The notes under the pieces are model-generated. The model was not told the DNA's origin and ran no database searches. It was given only the letters and a program-made list of their open reading frames with translations. A program made the translations under genes and the position numbers. Below are positions 31,954-41,032 of a stretch of DNA of 64,000 bases, in pieces; position 1 is the first letter of the stretch; each line of letters starts with the position of its first letter. The stretch is from Streptomyces sp. P9-A2 (GTDB lineage Bacteria > Actinomycetota > Actinomycetes > Streptomycetales > Streptomycetaceae), in NCBI RefSeq assembly GCF_036634175.1, contig NZ_JAZIFX010000001.1, positions 3,844,001-3,908,000 of the forward strand, in the 5' to 3' direction.

Positions 31954-32027
31954 TAGCGGGGACAGGATTTGAACCTGCGACCTCTGGGTTATGAGCCCAG
32001 CGAGCTACCGAGCTGCTCCACCCCGCG
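31954..32027 (-). tRNA. Initiator tRNA-fMet (CAT)
   Basis: 74 nt on the minus strand, CGCGGGGTGGAGCAGCTCGG at the 5' end, anticodon CAT (31993-31991). Three consecutive G:C pairs at the bottom of the anticodon stem (GGG/CCC) and an unpaired C1 mark it as the initiator. No CCA is encoded. Confidence 0.95.
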
Positions 32028-32092
32028 CCGTTGTGTAACCAGCATACGGCATCCGCGGGGCACTCCGCACACACGTATCCGCCGCCCCTCCG

Positions 32093-33226
32093 TCACCGGC
32101 CGGACAGGTGGCTGTTCGGCGCCTCGGCGGCCTCCCTGTGCTCCGGCAGAACGACGACCGTGGCGCCCTCCGCGGCCAGCACACCGCTGCCGTCGGCTCC
32201 CGTCACGAAGGTGTCCGGCTCCCGCCACGCGGTGACCACCCGCCGTACCCCCGCGTCCAGGATCAGCCGGGCGCAGGGCTCCGGGCGGGAGGTGCGGCGG
32301 GCACAGGGTTCCAGGCTGGAGTACACGGTGGCGGTCGCGAGCCGCGGGTCCGCGGGGTCGATCCCGGCGAGGGCGGCCTCCTCGGCGTGCACCGTCGGGT
32401 CGCCGCCCTCACGGGAGTGGCCGCGCGCCAGTTCGGTGCCGTCGGCCGCCACGACCACCGCGCCCACACTGAACGCCGTCTCCGAGGGCGGGCACCGGTC
32501 CGCCAGTTCACAGGCGAGGGCCAGCCAGTGGTGGTCGGCGGCCACCGGGAGCGGGCCGGTGCCGGGGGCGGTGGGCTCGTAGCGCATGAGGACGACGTCG
32601 CCGATGGAACGGGTCTCCAACAGCCTCAGCCGGCCGCCCTGGTAGGTGCCGGGGCCGAAGAGGCGGGCGGAGTCCGGGTCCCCGACGAAGAGCGGGGCGA
32701 GGACCAGCTGGAGCTCGTCCGCGAGGCCCTGGGTGAGGAGCTGGGTGTGGATCAGACCGCCGCCCTCGACCATGAGCCGCCGGACGCCGTACGCGTCGTA
32801 CAGATGCGTCAGGAGCCGCCGCCAGTCGAGGTCGGCGCCGAGCGGCACGATGTCGGCGGCGATGCCGTGCGCGCGGGCGCGTTCGGCACCCCTGTCGCTC
32901 GTGCAGAGGACCTTCGCGCCGCCGGTGTGCCAGAACCGCGCCTCCGGGTCCAGGTCGCCCGAGCCGCTGACGGCGACCTTCAGCGGGTACGCGGGGCGGC
33001 CCTCGGCGACCCGGGCGGCACGCCGCTCGGGCGCGTTGACCAGCAACCGGGGGTTGTCGGCACGGATCGTGCCGGCGCCGATCAGGATCGCGTCGACCGA
33101 CGCCCGTACCTCGTCGACCCGGTCGAAGTCCTCCGGACCGGACAGCAGCAGCCGTTCGGGGCCGGTGTCGTCGAGATACCCGTCGAGCGAGACGGCGGCG
33201 GACAGCAGGACGTACGGGTGGGGCAT
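32093..33226 (-). CDS. RibD-like bifunctional protein with reductase domain first
   Basis: 377 residues from ATG 33226, 9 bp after AGGAG. Residues 1-220 form a RibD C-terminal/DHFR-like reductase domain (SLDGYLDD, AGTIRADNPRLLVN, RRLMVEGGG). Residues 230-377 form a cytidine/deoxycytidylate-deaminase-like zinc domain with HAE (280-282), PC (C308) and a second Cys (C318). Classical RibD has the deaminase first, so the order is reversed. It probably acts on a riboflavin-pathway-like pyrimidine, but no other rib gene is nearby; a different pterin or pyrimidine substrate is possible. Confidence 0.85.
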   Translation of the reverse strand: MPHPYVLLSAAVSLDGYLDDTGPERLLLSGPEDFDRVDEVRASVDAILIGAGTIRADNPRLLVNAPERRAARVAEGRPAYPLKVAVSGSGDLDPEARFWHTGGAKVLCTSDRGAERARAHGIAADIVPLGADLDWRRLLTHLYDAYGVRRLMVEGGGLIHTQLLTQGLADELQLVLAPLFVGDPDSARLFGPGTYQGGRLRLLETRSIGDVVLMRYEPTAPGTGPLPVAADHHWLALACELADRCPPSETAFSVGAVVVAADGTELARGHSREGGDPTVHAEEAALAGIDPADPRLATATVYSSLEPCARRTSRPEPCARLILDAGVRRVVTAWREPDTFVTGADGSGVLAAEGATVVVLPEHREAAEAPNSHLSGR

Positions 33227-33265
33227 CGACGGCGCTCCTGACGGGGGACGGCGGGCAGGACAAGG

Positions 33266-33329
33266 CTGGGCCGGGCCGGACTGGACCGGACTGAGCCGAG
33301 CTGGGCCGGACCGGACTGGACCGGGCCGG
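33266..33329. repeat. 35-bp direct repeat (two copies)
   Basis: A 35-bp unit at 33266-33300 starting CTGGGCCGGGCCGGACTGG is repeated, slightly shortened, at 33301-33329. It lies in the leader of the RibD-like gene. Internally it is built from shorter GGACTGGACCGG-like units. Confidence 0.7.
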
Positions 33330-33371
33330 CGCAGAGAGTCTTGCACCCGGTGTGTCCCCGCGCGGAGGGAA

Positions 33372-33413
33372 GCCGTACGGTGTGCCACCGCCACGTGGCG
33401 CGAACCGTACGGC
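33372..33413. promoter_or_regulatory. Nested inverted repeat in divergent promoter region
   Basis: GCCGTACGGT (33372-33381) and ACCGTACGGC (33404-33413) are exact inverses, and GCCAC/GTGGC form an inner pair. Each outer arm is itself nearly palindromic (CCGTACGG). It lies between the RibD-like gene and the first antiporter and could be a paired operator or an RNA hairpin. The remainder of 33227-33729 holds no gene that I can support. Confidence 0.5.
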
Positions 33414-33729
33414 GTGGAAACACGGTGGCTCCGCCGAGTCCGACAACCGGCCCGCGAGGAGGGACCTTCCCCCATGCCTCGTGGGTGTCGTCCGCCATCC
33501 CGTTTGGGTGGCGTCACGGATGGCGAGTGCCGGGGGTCGGATGTGAGCGTTGAGAAACCCCCGGGCCACGGTCCCGGGACGCACAGGCCGTAACCCCTCG
33601 GGGTCCGTGGGTGTACCGGCCGCGGCCCCGTATGGCGGAGAACCCCCACCGACACGAAGGAGCATTCCCCACTCGGGTCAGTCGATCATTTCCCTCCCTC
33701 CGTCCCCGTGCAGTGGAAGGTGGTGACCC

Positions 33730-35055
33730 GTGGGACATGCCGACACCCTGCTCGCCATGGGCGGCGCGTTCCTCGCCGCGGCGTTCCTGGCCCGTCTCGG
33801 CAGCCGGATCGGGCTGCCGACGATCCCGCTGTTCATGCTCGCCGGCATACTGCTCGGCCCGCACACGCCCGGCCTGGTCCTGGTCGAGGACGCGCACGAC
33901 TTCTCGATGCTGTCGGCACTCGGTCTCGTCCTGCTGCTCTTCCACCTCGGCCTGGAGTTCCACCTCGACGACCTGAGACGGGGCGGCAAACAGCTCCTCA
34001 GCGCCGGTGGCGTCTACCTGGCGCTCAACGTCGGCGCGGGGCTGGGATTCGGGTTCGCCCTCGGCTGGGGAGCGCGGGAGGCCCTGGTGCTCGCCGGAGT
34101 GCTCGGCATCTCGTCCTCCGCGATCGTCACGAAGATCCTCATCGAGCTGGGCCACATCAGCCGGCCCGAGACCCGCCTCATCCTCGGTGTCACCGTCGTC
34201 GAGGACATCTTCCTCGCTCTGTACCTCGCCGCGCTGCAGCCCGTCCTCAGCGGCGCCCAGGGGCTCGGGGACATGGCGCTCCAGGCGTCCAAGGCGTTCG
34301 GCTTCCTGATGGTGCTCGCCATCGCCGCCCGCTACGGAACCCGGCTGTTCGGCCGGATCATGGCCGTACGCGACAACGAGCTGCTGGTCGTCACCTTCCT
34401 CGGAACCGCGATCTTCGTCGCGGGTGTCTCCGAAGTGCTCGGGGTCGTCGACGCCATCGGTGCGTTCATGGTCGGTCTGATCGTGGCCGGCACCCCCGCG
34501 GCGCCCCGGATCCGCACTCTGGTGCATCCCCTGCGGGACGCCTTCGCCGCGATCTTCTTCTTCGCTTTCGGGCTGGCCATCGACCCGGGGGACATCGCCT
34601 CCGTCGCCGGTCCGGTGGCCGTCGCGGTGGCGCTCACCCTCGCGATGAACCTGATCGCGGGCCTCCTGGTGGCCCGCCTGTACCGGTACGGCGTCGACAT
34701 CGCGACCGACATCGCCACCACGCTCGTCTCCCGCGGCGAGTTCGCGCTGATCATGGCCGCCATGGCCACCGGCGCGGGGCTCGACGACCGGCTCACGCCG
34801 TTCATCGCCGGATACGTCCTCGTCCTCGCCGTACTCGGTCCGGTGCTCGCCAAACAGTCCCACCTGCTCGCGCGCGCCCTGCGCGCCGTCCAGGCCCGGC
34901 TGCCCGACCGCGGCTCGTCCCGGGACACCGGAACCGACCCGGACACCGGCCCTTCATCCGGCACGGGGCTCCCCCCGGATCTGGACGCGGGGCCCGACGG
35001 AAGCCTGGATGCCGGACCCGCGTCCGACCGGGAGCCCGCCGAAGCCGAGCGCTAG
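33730..35055 (+). CDS. CPA2-family monovalent cation:proton antiporter
   Basis: 441 residues from GTG 33730 behind GGAAGGTGG. About 12-13 membrane helices with the CPA2 features LGLVLLLFHLGLEF and, near the end, LVSRGEFALIMAAMA. There is no C-terminal TrkA-N domain; instead the last 60 residues are a Gly/Asp/Pro/Ser low-complexity tail. It should exchange K+ or Na+ for H+ across the membrane. A second CPA2 gene lies 3.8 kb downstream. A dispersed repeat begins 7 bp after the stop. Confidence 0.9.
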   Translation: MGHADTLLAMGGAFLAAAFLARLGSRIGLPTIPLFMLAGILLGPHTPGLVLVEDAHDFSMLSALGLVLLLFHLGLEFHLDDLRRGGKQLLSAGGVYLALNVGAGLGFGFALGWGAREALVLAGVLGISSSAIVTKILIELGHISRPETRLILGVTVVEDIFLALYLAALQPVLSGAQGLGDMALQASKAFGFLMVLAIAARYGTRLFGRIMAVRDNELLVVTFLGTAIFVAGVSEVLGVVDAIGAFMVGLIVAGTPAAPRIRTLVHPLRDAFAAIFFFAFGLAIDPGDIASVAGPVAVAVALTLAMNLIAGLLVARLYRYGVDIATDIATTLVSRGEFALIMAAMATGAGLDDRLTPFIAGYVLVLAVLGPVLAKQSHLLARALRAVQARLPDRGSSRDTGTDPDTGPSSGTGLPPDLDAGPDGSLDAGPASDREPAEAER

Positions 35056-35061
35056 GGGCTT

Positions 35062-35376
35062 TCCGGCGGATCAAGTCGGAGGTAACCGGTGGCATCTGTC
35101 CAGTCAGGTCGAGCGGGGGCCGGTGCGTTCAGCCGCAAGGCGGAGGAGCGAGTCGACGCGATGGGGGTCCCTCCCGCGCATGGGGGTCCCTCCCGCTCGA
35201 GCGCAGCCGAGCGTGGGGGAGCAGCCGAGCGTGGGGGAGCAGCCGAGCGTGGGGGAGCAGCCGAGCGTGGGGGAGTCGGCGAGTGACGACAACGCGGCTG
35301 GGGGCCCCTGCTCGAAGAGCTTGGGGGAGGATGTGCCGGCCCCCGCGGCTCCGGCATGACCCGCCGGACGGGCCCC
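35062..35376. repeat. Dispersed intergenic repeat, copy 2 (expanded)
   Basis: The same 5' block (TTCCGGCGGATCAAGTCGGA) and 3' block (CTGCTCGAAGAGCTTGGGGG to CCGCCGGACGGGCC) as copy 1 at 15398-15552, here separated by extra DNA including repeated GGGGGTCCCTCCC segments and an 18-bp tandem array. Like copy 1 it fills the gap between two convergent genes, starting 7 bp after the antiporter stop. Confidence 0.75.
35203..35274. repeat. Four perfect 18-bp tandem repeats
   Basis: GCAGCCGAGCGTGGGGGA repeated four times without mismatch (35203, 35221, 35239, 35257). There are no spacers, so it is not a CRISPR array. Confidence 0.95.
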
Positions 35377-35483
35377 AGCCGCACAGTGCGGGCACCGAAC
35401 GCATGGGGACCGGTCGTCGACCGTACGGGAACCAGCGCTCGGTCAGGGTTCGCTGAGGGCCGGTCAGGGCTCGGTGGGGGCCG

Positions 35484-36182
35484 TCAGGGTTCGATCAGCC
35501 CCACCCGAATGGCGTACCGGGTGAGCTCCAGCCGGTCCTTCAGGTCGAGCTTGGCCAGCAGGTTCGCGCGGTGGCGCTCCACGGTCTTGGGGCTGATGAC
35601 GAGGAGGTCGGCGATCTGCTGCGAGGTGTTCCCCTCGGCGACCAGCTTGAGGATCTCCTCCTCGCGGTCGGTGATGGCCTTCGCGGGCAGGTTCCGGCCG
35701 TCCCGGGCGAGTTCGAGGTAGTTGCGGATGAGGGCGTTGACGGCGCCCGGGTAGAGGAACGGTTCGCCGCGCATGGTGGCCCGGCAGGCCTCCACCAGGT
35801 CGCGGTCGGCGACGGACTTGAGCACGTAACCGGAGGCACCGGCGCCCAGCGCCTCGAAGAAGAACTGCTCGTTGTCGTACATGGTCAGAATGAGGATCCG
35901 CGTCTGCGGCAGGGTGCGGGAGAGCTCACGGGCCGCCTGAAGACCGGTCAGGCGGGGCATGGCGATGTCGAGGATGGCCAGGTCGGGTCCGTGGATACGG
36001 GCCTGCTCGAGGGCTTCGGCGCCGTTGTCGGCCTCGGCAACGACGGTCAGGTCCGGTTCGCCGTCGAGGATGAGACGCACTCCTCGGCGGACCAGTGCGT
36101 GGTCGTCGGCGAGGAGGATGCGCGTCGGGGCACTGCCGCTCTCAGCGCCGGTGGGGGTGCTGGTGGGGCCGGGCTCGGTCAT
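35484..36182 (-). CDS. NarL/FixJ-family response regulator
   Basis: 232 residues. After a disordered 20-residue lead, the receiver shows DDHALVRRG, phospho-acceptor Asp in LAILDIAMPRLTG (near 70) and the KSVADRD lysine. The LuxR-type HTH is at about 165-228 (ITDREEEILKLVAEG, SPKTVERHRANLLAKL). It is the second gene after the kinase; its ATG overlaps the kinase stop by four bases. Targets unknown. Confidence 0.93.
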   Translation of the reverse strand: MTEPGPTSTPTGAESGSAPTRILLADDHALVRRGVRLILDGEPDLTVVAEADNGAEALEQARIHGPDLAILDIAMPRLTGLQAARELSRTLPQTRILILTMYDNEQFFFEALGAGASGYVLKSVADRDLVEACRATMRGEPFLYPGAVNALIRNYLELARDGRNLPAKAITDREEEILKLVAEGNTSQQIADLLVISPKTVERHRANLLAKLDLKDRLELTRYAIRVGLIEP

Positions 36183-37183
36183 GTTCGGTGTTTCCGGTCG
36201 GGGGCGGTGGTCACGGGCGGCAGGGCCCGCACGGGCGCGGGGCCCCGCACGGGGACAGGGACGGCGAGGCGTACTCGGGTCCCGCCGCCCGCGGCCGGGC
36301 CCACCTCGAGGTCGGCGCCGACGAGCAGGGCCCGCTCACGCATCCCGAGGATGCCGGCGCCCTCGGACGCGGCGCCGATGCCCTGGCCGTCGTCCTGGAC
36401 GCGCAGCTCCACTCCGGTGGGGGAGCGTCGTAGGGAGACCTCCGCGCGGCGGGCGTTCGCGTGCCGGGCGATGTTGGTGAGCCCTTCCTGGGCCACCCGG
36501 TAGAGAACCAGTTCGGCCTCCGGGCCCAGGTCGGGCAGGTCGGGGTCGAGACGGTGCTGGACCGTCAGGCCGGGGCCGCCGAACTCGGCGGTGAGTGCTT
36601 TGAGTGCGCTGGCCAGCCCGAGTTCGTCCAGGACGCCGGGGCGCAGCCGGAGGGCGATGCGCCGGATCTCGTCCAGGCTGCCCCGGGTGGTCTCCTGCAC
36701 CAGGCTCAGTTCCTCCCGCAGCTCCGGCGGGGCGTGGTCGGCGACCCGCTTGAGCTGGAGCAGGACGGCGGTGAGGCTCTGGCCGACCTCGTCGTGCAGC
36801 TCCTGGGCGATCCGGCGGCGTTCGTCCTCCTGCGCGGACAGGGCGCGGGCACTGCTCGTGGCGCGCTCGTCCTCGAGCCGGTCGAGCATCGTGTTGTACG
36901 TGCTGATCAGCTCGGCGATCTCTCCGCGCCCGGCGACCTCGGGGCGCTGGCCGGGGCGCAGCAGGTCGGTGGTGGACATGGCGCGGGTGACACGCTGCAG
37001 CGGGGCGAGGCCGACGCGCAACAACAGCGCGTTGGCACCGAGCATGGCGGCCAGTCCCACGGTGAGCACGAAGGCCTCGGTGAGCAGGACCGGGGTGGAG
37101 ACGGTGATCGGTCCGAGCAACAGGACGGTGGCCGTGATCAGCACGACGGCGTTCAGCAAAAAGATCCGCCAGAACAGTGGCAC
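36179..37183 (-). CDS. HAMP-containing NarL-type sensor histidine kinase
   Basis: 334 residues from GTG 37183 (VPLFWRIFLLN), 9 bp after a perfect AGGAGG; longer in-frame extensions are low-complexity and lack such a site. Two membrane helices (5-25 and 33-57) are very close together, leaving almost no extracellular loop. HAMP (about 55-108), HisKA_3 with His130 (ERRRIAQELHDEVGQSL), N-box VAQEGLTNIARHANA and G-box GAGILGMRERAL follow. The signal is probably membrane-borne or cytoplasmic. Co-translated with the regulator. Confidence 0.9.
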   Translation of the reverse strand: MPLFWRIFLLNAVVLITATVLLLGPITVSTPVLLTEAFVLTVGLAAMLGANALLLRVGLAPLQRVTRAMSTTDLLRPGQRPEVAGRGEIAELISTYNTMLDRLEDERATSSARALSAQEDERRRIAQELHDEVGQSLTAVLLQLKRVADHAPPELREELSLVQETTRGSLDEIRRIALRLRPGVLDELGLASALKALTAEFGGPGLTVQHRLDPDLPDLGPEAELVLYRVAQEGLTNIARHANARRAEVSLRRSPTGVELRVQDDGQGIGAASEGAGILGMRERALLVGADLEVGPAAGGGTRVRLAVPVPVRGPAPVRALPPVTTAPDRKHRT

Positions 37184-37918
37184 CCAGTACCACCTCCTCA
37201 CCGTGCTTCTCCGGAGCCGTCCGTCTCGTACGACCGTTCTACCGTGCTTATGCCCCGGCGTCGCCGTAGTGCTGCCCTGCCGCCGCCCTGATCTTTCCCT
37301 GATACCGCCGGACCCGGGTCTGCCCGGGTCCGGCCCCGCCCCAAGTACGCCCCGGGTACGCCCTGAGTCCGGCCTCCTGGGCCCTGCCCCTGGGACCGTC
37401 TGCGGACAGCACCCCCACAGAGGGCTGCCCGGCAGGGGTGCAACTCGGGCGGCCCTGCTGTCGTAGGCTGCCGTGCCGCGGGGCTTTCGGCGGCCCGCTC
37501 TACCGGGGGCGCGGGCGCGGGCCGCCATGCCCCAGCGTGAGTGCTGGTCCGACGGTGCGCCATCCGTGACAGTCCCCATTTTTCCCGTGGGTGTGCGATG
37601 TCCGGCCAGGCCGCGTACAGCTTGGCCCCCCACGAAAATGAGGGCTGCCCCCGATGGTCGCGGACCCCCCGGCGGGCGACCCTTGGAGTGGACGCACGCC
37701 CGTCCCGTCGAATCACCCCGTACCGGGCGGGTGATGACCTCGGCGCACGGGCAAGCTCCCAGGGTCGGCCCGATGGTGGAGTGTCGAGATTCTTGAGGGC
37801 CGGCGTTTCACTTTTCCGCCCCGGCGTCGGTTGCCACGGTACCGACGCCCGGAGGTGTTGCTTCAAAGGTGGCGGTCGGCCGTCTCACCGTGCTGCCACC
37901 GTTCGGGAAGGAGGAGAC
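37184..37918. other. 735-bp intergenic region
   Basis: Between the divergent kinase and DUF3040 genes. It contains an 11-bp perfect hairpin (CCGGACCCGGG / CCCGGGTCCGG, 37308-37333) and AT-richer patches near 37580 and 37810, but no gene, tRNA or consensus promoter that I can support. Confidence 0.5.
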
Positions 37919-38209
37919 GTGCCCCAGTCCGACAACCAGCGCCTCGTCGATCTCGCGGCCCGAATCGAGCAGGACGACCCGCATTTCGCCCGCTCGATGT
38001 CCAGCGGGCGGCCCACCCGGCCCCGCGAGTACCGACGCGCGCGCGCCTGGTGGGTGCTGGGGGTCGGCCTCCTCCTGCTGGCCATCGGCCTGTTCATACC
38101 CGACGGGCTGCTCATCGCGACAGGTCTGGTGCTCAGCGGAATCGGCGCACAGTTGTTCGATCCGTACTCGCCGCAGAGGGGCGGCCGGGAGCAGCACTCG
38201 GCTCGCTGA
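37919..38209 (+). CDS. DUF3040 membrane protein
   Basis: 96 residues from GTG 37919 immediately behind a GGAAGGAGGAG ribosome site. A charged N-terminus (RLVDLAARIEQDDPHFARSM, about 8-27) precedes two adjacent membrane helices (about 45-80), as in the actinobacterial DUF3040 family, which is abundant in Streptomyces and of unknown function. Single gene with its own terminator. Confidence 0.85.
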   Translation: MPQSDNQRLVDLAARIEQDDPHFARSMSSGRPTRPREYRRARAWWVLGVGLLLLAIGLFIPDGLLIATGLVLSGIGAQLFDPYSPQRGGREQHSAR

Positions 38210-38278
38210 GAGCGCGGACCGCCGGGATCACTTCCCTTCACGCACCGTCGCTTTGTCATGTCATGCGACGTTCTTCCC

Positions 38279-38303
38279 AGCGCACCCCGGTTTGGGGTGC
38301 GCT
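38279..38303 (+). terminator. Hairpin terminator after DUF3040 gene
   Basis: Perfect 10-bp stem AGCGCACCCC / GGGGTGCGCT with a 5-base loop, followed by AAAATCTTT. Confidence 0.7.
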
Positions 38304-38491
38304 AAAATCTTTACCAAGCGCTTACGCTCCGTTGAGCAGCGTTCCGCTCTTTCATCGAGCGTTGAACTCTGCGCGTTGAGTACTGGGCACTGAGTGCGGT
38401 GTACCGAGTGCGCCGCGTCCTGGGTGCCGCGTACCGATTGCTGGGCGTCGCCGACCGGTTGAACCGATGAGAAGAAGAACGGGGGCGTGAC

Positions 38492-38593
38492 ATGGGCCGG
38501 GTGATCCCCGTACGTGTCGACAACGCCGCCCGCGACGGCGTCCCTGATACCGGCGGCGACGGCTGCCGCCCGAGCAGTCGTCCCCGGCACTGA
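38492..38593 (+). CDS. Possible small protein, 33 residues
   Basis: An ATG frame coding MGRVIPVRVDNAARDG and 17 more residues, preceded by GGGGGCG at about 5 bp. I do not recognise it. It lies in a 598-bp stretch between the DUF3040 terminator and the second antiporter that otherwise holds no gene; the rest of that stretch is GC-rich with short degenerate repeats (38360-38460). It may be a gene remnant. Confidence 0.22.
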   Translation: MGRVIPVRVDNAARDGVPDTGGDGCRPSSRPRH

Positions 38594-38901
38594 CCCGCCC
38601 GCCCTTCACCAGCCGCGAGCGCCACCGGCTCCCACCCGGGCCGCAACCCGTGCCGCACCCGTTTCCTCGGCCCACTCGGCTCGGGGCCCGCGGGTACTTC
38701 CCCACCCCGTAGGGGACACACCCGGCTCAACCCGGCGACCCGTCCCCCACCCCACCCCACCCCGAGACCCAGCACCTCGGCGCCCCGGCACCTCAGCACC
38801 CGGCCCCGGAAACCTCCACCAGGCACCGCACCAGCCGTTCCGGCACCCAGTCATCAGGCACAGACGCCGACACCGCAACGATCCACGGAGGTCAGACGCC
38901 C

Positions 38902-40116
38902 GTGCACAACACCACCGCCCTGCTCATCGAACTCGGAGCGATCATCCTCGCCCTCGGGCTGCTGGGCCGTCTCGCCGGACGGGTGGGCTTCTCCCCCATA
39001 CCCCTCTATCTCCTCGCGGGGCTCGCCTTCGGCCACGGCGGCATCCTGCCCCTGCAGGCCAGCGAGGAGTTCGTCGCCACGGGCGCCGAGATCGGTGTCA
39101 TCCTGCTGCTGCTGATGCTGGGGCTGGAGTACAGCGCGTCGAGCCTCGTCACCACCCTCAAGACCCAGTACCCCTCGGGTGCCGTCGACTTCGTCCTCAA
39201 CGCCGCTCCCGGTGCCGTCGCCGCGCTGCTCCTGGGCTGGGGGCCGGTCGCCGCCGTCGCCCTCGCCGGAGTCACCTGGATCTCCTCCTCCGGGGTCATC
39301 GCCAAGGTGCTCGGCGACCTCGGGCGTACGGGCAACCGCGAGACACCGGTCGTCCTGTGCGTCCTGGTCATGGAAGACCTCGCCATGGCCGTCTACCTGC
39401 CGATCCTCACCGCCCTACTGGCCGGGGTCAGCCTCGCGGGTGGCAGCGTCACCCTGTTGATCTCCCTGGGCACCGTCGGTGCCGTCCTCTACATCGCCCT
39501 GCGCCACGGACGCATCGTCAGCCGCGCGGTCTCCTCCGACAACGCCGAGATGCTGCTGCTGGTGGTGCTGGGGCTGACCCTGCTGGTCGCGGGTGTCGCC
39601 CAGCACCTCCAGGTGTCGGCCGCGGTGGGCGCGTTCCTGGTCGGCATCGCCCTGTCCGAGGAGGTCGCCGAGGGTGCGCACGGCCTGCTGTCCCCGCTGC
39701 GGGACCTGTTCGCGGCGGTGTTCTTCGTCTTCTTCGGGCTGCACACCGACCCGGCGGACATCCCGCCGGTGCTGCTCCCGGCGCTCGCCCTCGCGGTCGT
39801 CACCATGCTGACGAAGATCGCCACCGGCTGGTGGGCCGCCCGCCGGGCGGGCATCCCGTCCAAGGGCCGCTGGCGTACCGGCGGCACACTGGTGGCGCGC
39901 GGCGAGTTCTCGATCGTCATCGCCGGTCTCGCCGTCGGCACAGAACCCCGGATCGGCCCGCTGGCCACGGCGTACGTCCTGATCCTGGTCATCCTCGGCC
40001 CCCTCACCGCCCGCTGGACCGAACCGCTGGCAAGCCGCCTCACCCGCCGCCCGCCGGACAAGCCGCAGAACACCACCCCGGTCGACCAGTCGGAACCGGT
40101 CCGCGCGGGCGGCTGA
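38902..40116 (+). CDS. CPA2-family cation:proton antiporter (second copy)
   Basis: 404 residues from GTG 38902, 9 bp after GGAGGT. About 12 membrane helices; recognisable stretches are GVILLLLMLGLEYS, WISSSGVIAKVLGDLG and LVARGEFSIVIAGLAVG. It is related to, but clearly divergent from, the antiporter at 33730 and likewise lacks a TrkA-N domain. It may fine-tune K+ or Na+ in a different condition. Confidence 0.9.
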   Translation: MHNTTALLIELGAIILALGLLGRLAGRVGFSPIPLYLLAGLAFGHGGILPLQASEEFVATGAEIGVILLLLMLGLEYSASSLVTTLKTQYPSGAVDFVLNAAPGAVAALLLGWGPVAAVALAGVTWISSSGVIAKVLGDLGRTGNRETPVVLCVLVMEDLAMAVYLPILTALLAGVSLAGGSVTLLISLGTVGAVLYIALRHGRIVSRAVSSDNAEMLLLVVLGLTLLVAGVAQHLQVSAAVGAFLVGIALSEEVAEGAHGLLSPLRDLFAAVFFVFFGLHTDPADIPPVLLPALALAVVTMLTKIATGWWAARRAGIPSKGRWRTGGTLVARGEFSIVIAGLAVGTEPRIGPLATAYVLILVILGPLTARWTEPLASRLTRRPPDKPQNTTPVDQSEPVRAGG

Positions 40117-40524
40117 CGGCTGACCGCCGACACGGCGAAGAGCCCGGCAACCCGCCCGCCGGGAACGGCTCGACCGCCGGGACGAGGCCCTCACAATCCG
40201 GCTCCCACACTCCGGCCCTTGCCCTCCGACCCTCGCGCCCGCCATCGTGACCCGGCCGCCACCGCCCGCCCGCCATCGCCCGGCCGCCATCGCCCGGCCA
40301 CCGGAATCCGGCCACCGGAATCCGGCCATCGGTGTCGATCCTTCGACTCGATGGCCCCGGCGGTGCGAAAATCGGCTCGGTATTCATTTCTCGCCCGCCG
40401 AGGTCCGGGCGCCCGACGACCGGCCGGCCCCATCTGCCGACCGGCCCCGCCTGCCGACCGGCCCCACCTATCGGGCCGGCACCGGGGAGCGCCGGAAGGG
40501 GGCCGCTGGAAGGGGAGCGTCAGC
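40117..40524. repeat. GC-rich intergenic region with degenerate repeats
   Basis: 408 bp without a supported gene. From 40238 to 40333 it is made of degenerate 13-15 bp units such as CCCGGCCGCCATCG and CCACCGGAATCCGG (the latter twice in tandem). No promoter can be assigned with confidence. Confidence 0.5.
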
Positions 40525-40920
40525 ATGGTCGAGTGGGTCGCCCTCGGCACCGGTCCGAGGCCGGTGCCGCAGCCCTTCACCACGCCGTTGATATGGGCCG
40601 GCGCCTTCGGCGGCGCGCTGACGGTGGTGGTCCTGTCCCACACGGTCGTGGGCCCGGACCGCCCCGAACTCACGCTGGCGGCCCTGTCCCTGCTCGCCGC
40701 CATCCTCGGCGTGTGCGCGCGGTTCACCGCGGCCCCCGGCACGACGGCCCTGCGCCGGCTGTTCCTCAACGGCTTCGCGATACCGCCCGTCGGCAGCCTC
40801 ACCTGGACCGGCTCCAGGGACACGCTCTGGCTCAGCTGCCTGCTCGCGGCCACCGTCGCCGGTACGACCGCCGCCCGCCTGACCCACGCCCGCGCGGCCT
40901 ACCGCCGCCTCACGGCGTAA
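40525..40920 (+). CDS. Hypothetical membrane protein
   Basis: 131 residues from ATG 40525 behind AAGGGGAG. Four hydrophobic segments are visible (about 22-42, 48-66, 70-90 and 100-120). I do not recognise the family and there is no catalytic motif. It stands alone between the second antiporter and a TetR gene. Confidence 0.65.
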   Translation: MVEWVALGTGPRPVPQPFTTPLIWAGAFGGALTVVVLSHTVVGPDRPELTLAALSLLAAILGVCARFTAAPGTTALRRLFLNGFAIPPVGSLTWTGSRDTLWLSCLLAATVAGTTAARLTHARAAYRRLTA

Positions 40921-40990
40921 CCCGGAACGGAAGATCACGGCCACCAGCGCCGCATCCACCACTCACCCGCTCGCCCACCCGTCCACCCAG

Positions 40991-41026
40991 CCCGTCCAGC
41001 CCGTCCAGCCCGTCCAGCCCGTCCAG
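40991..41026. repeat. Four perfect 9-bp tandem repeats
   Basis: CCCGTCCAG four times in a row, ending just before the TetR operator; a diverged unit precedes them. Confidence 0.9.
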
Positions 41027-41032
41027 CCATTA

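Noticed and set aside
33530..33729. A possible ion-sensing riboswitch before the first antiporter
   Set aside because: The leader has hairpins (for example ACCCC/GGGGT), but I could not match any known riboswitch consensus, unlike the clear ydaO case at 31.5 kb.
35203..35274. Possible CRISPR-like array
   Set aside because: The 18-bp units are directly adjacent with no spacers, and no cas gene is present.
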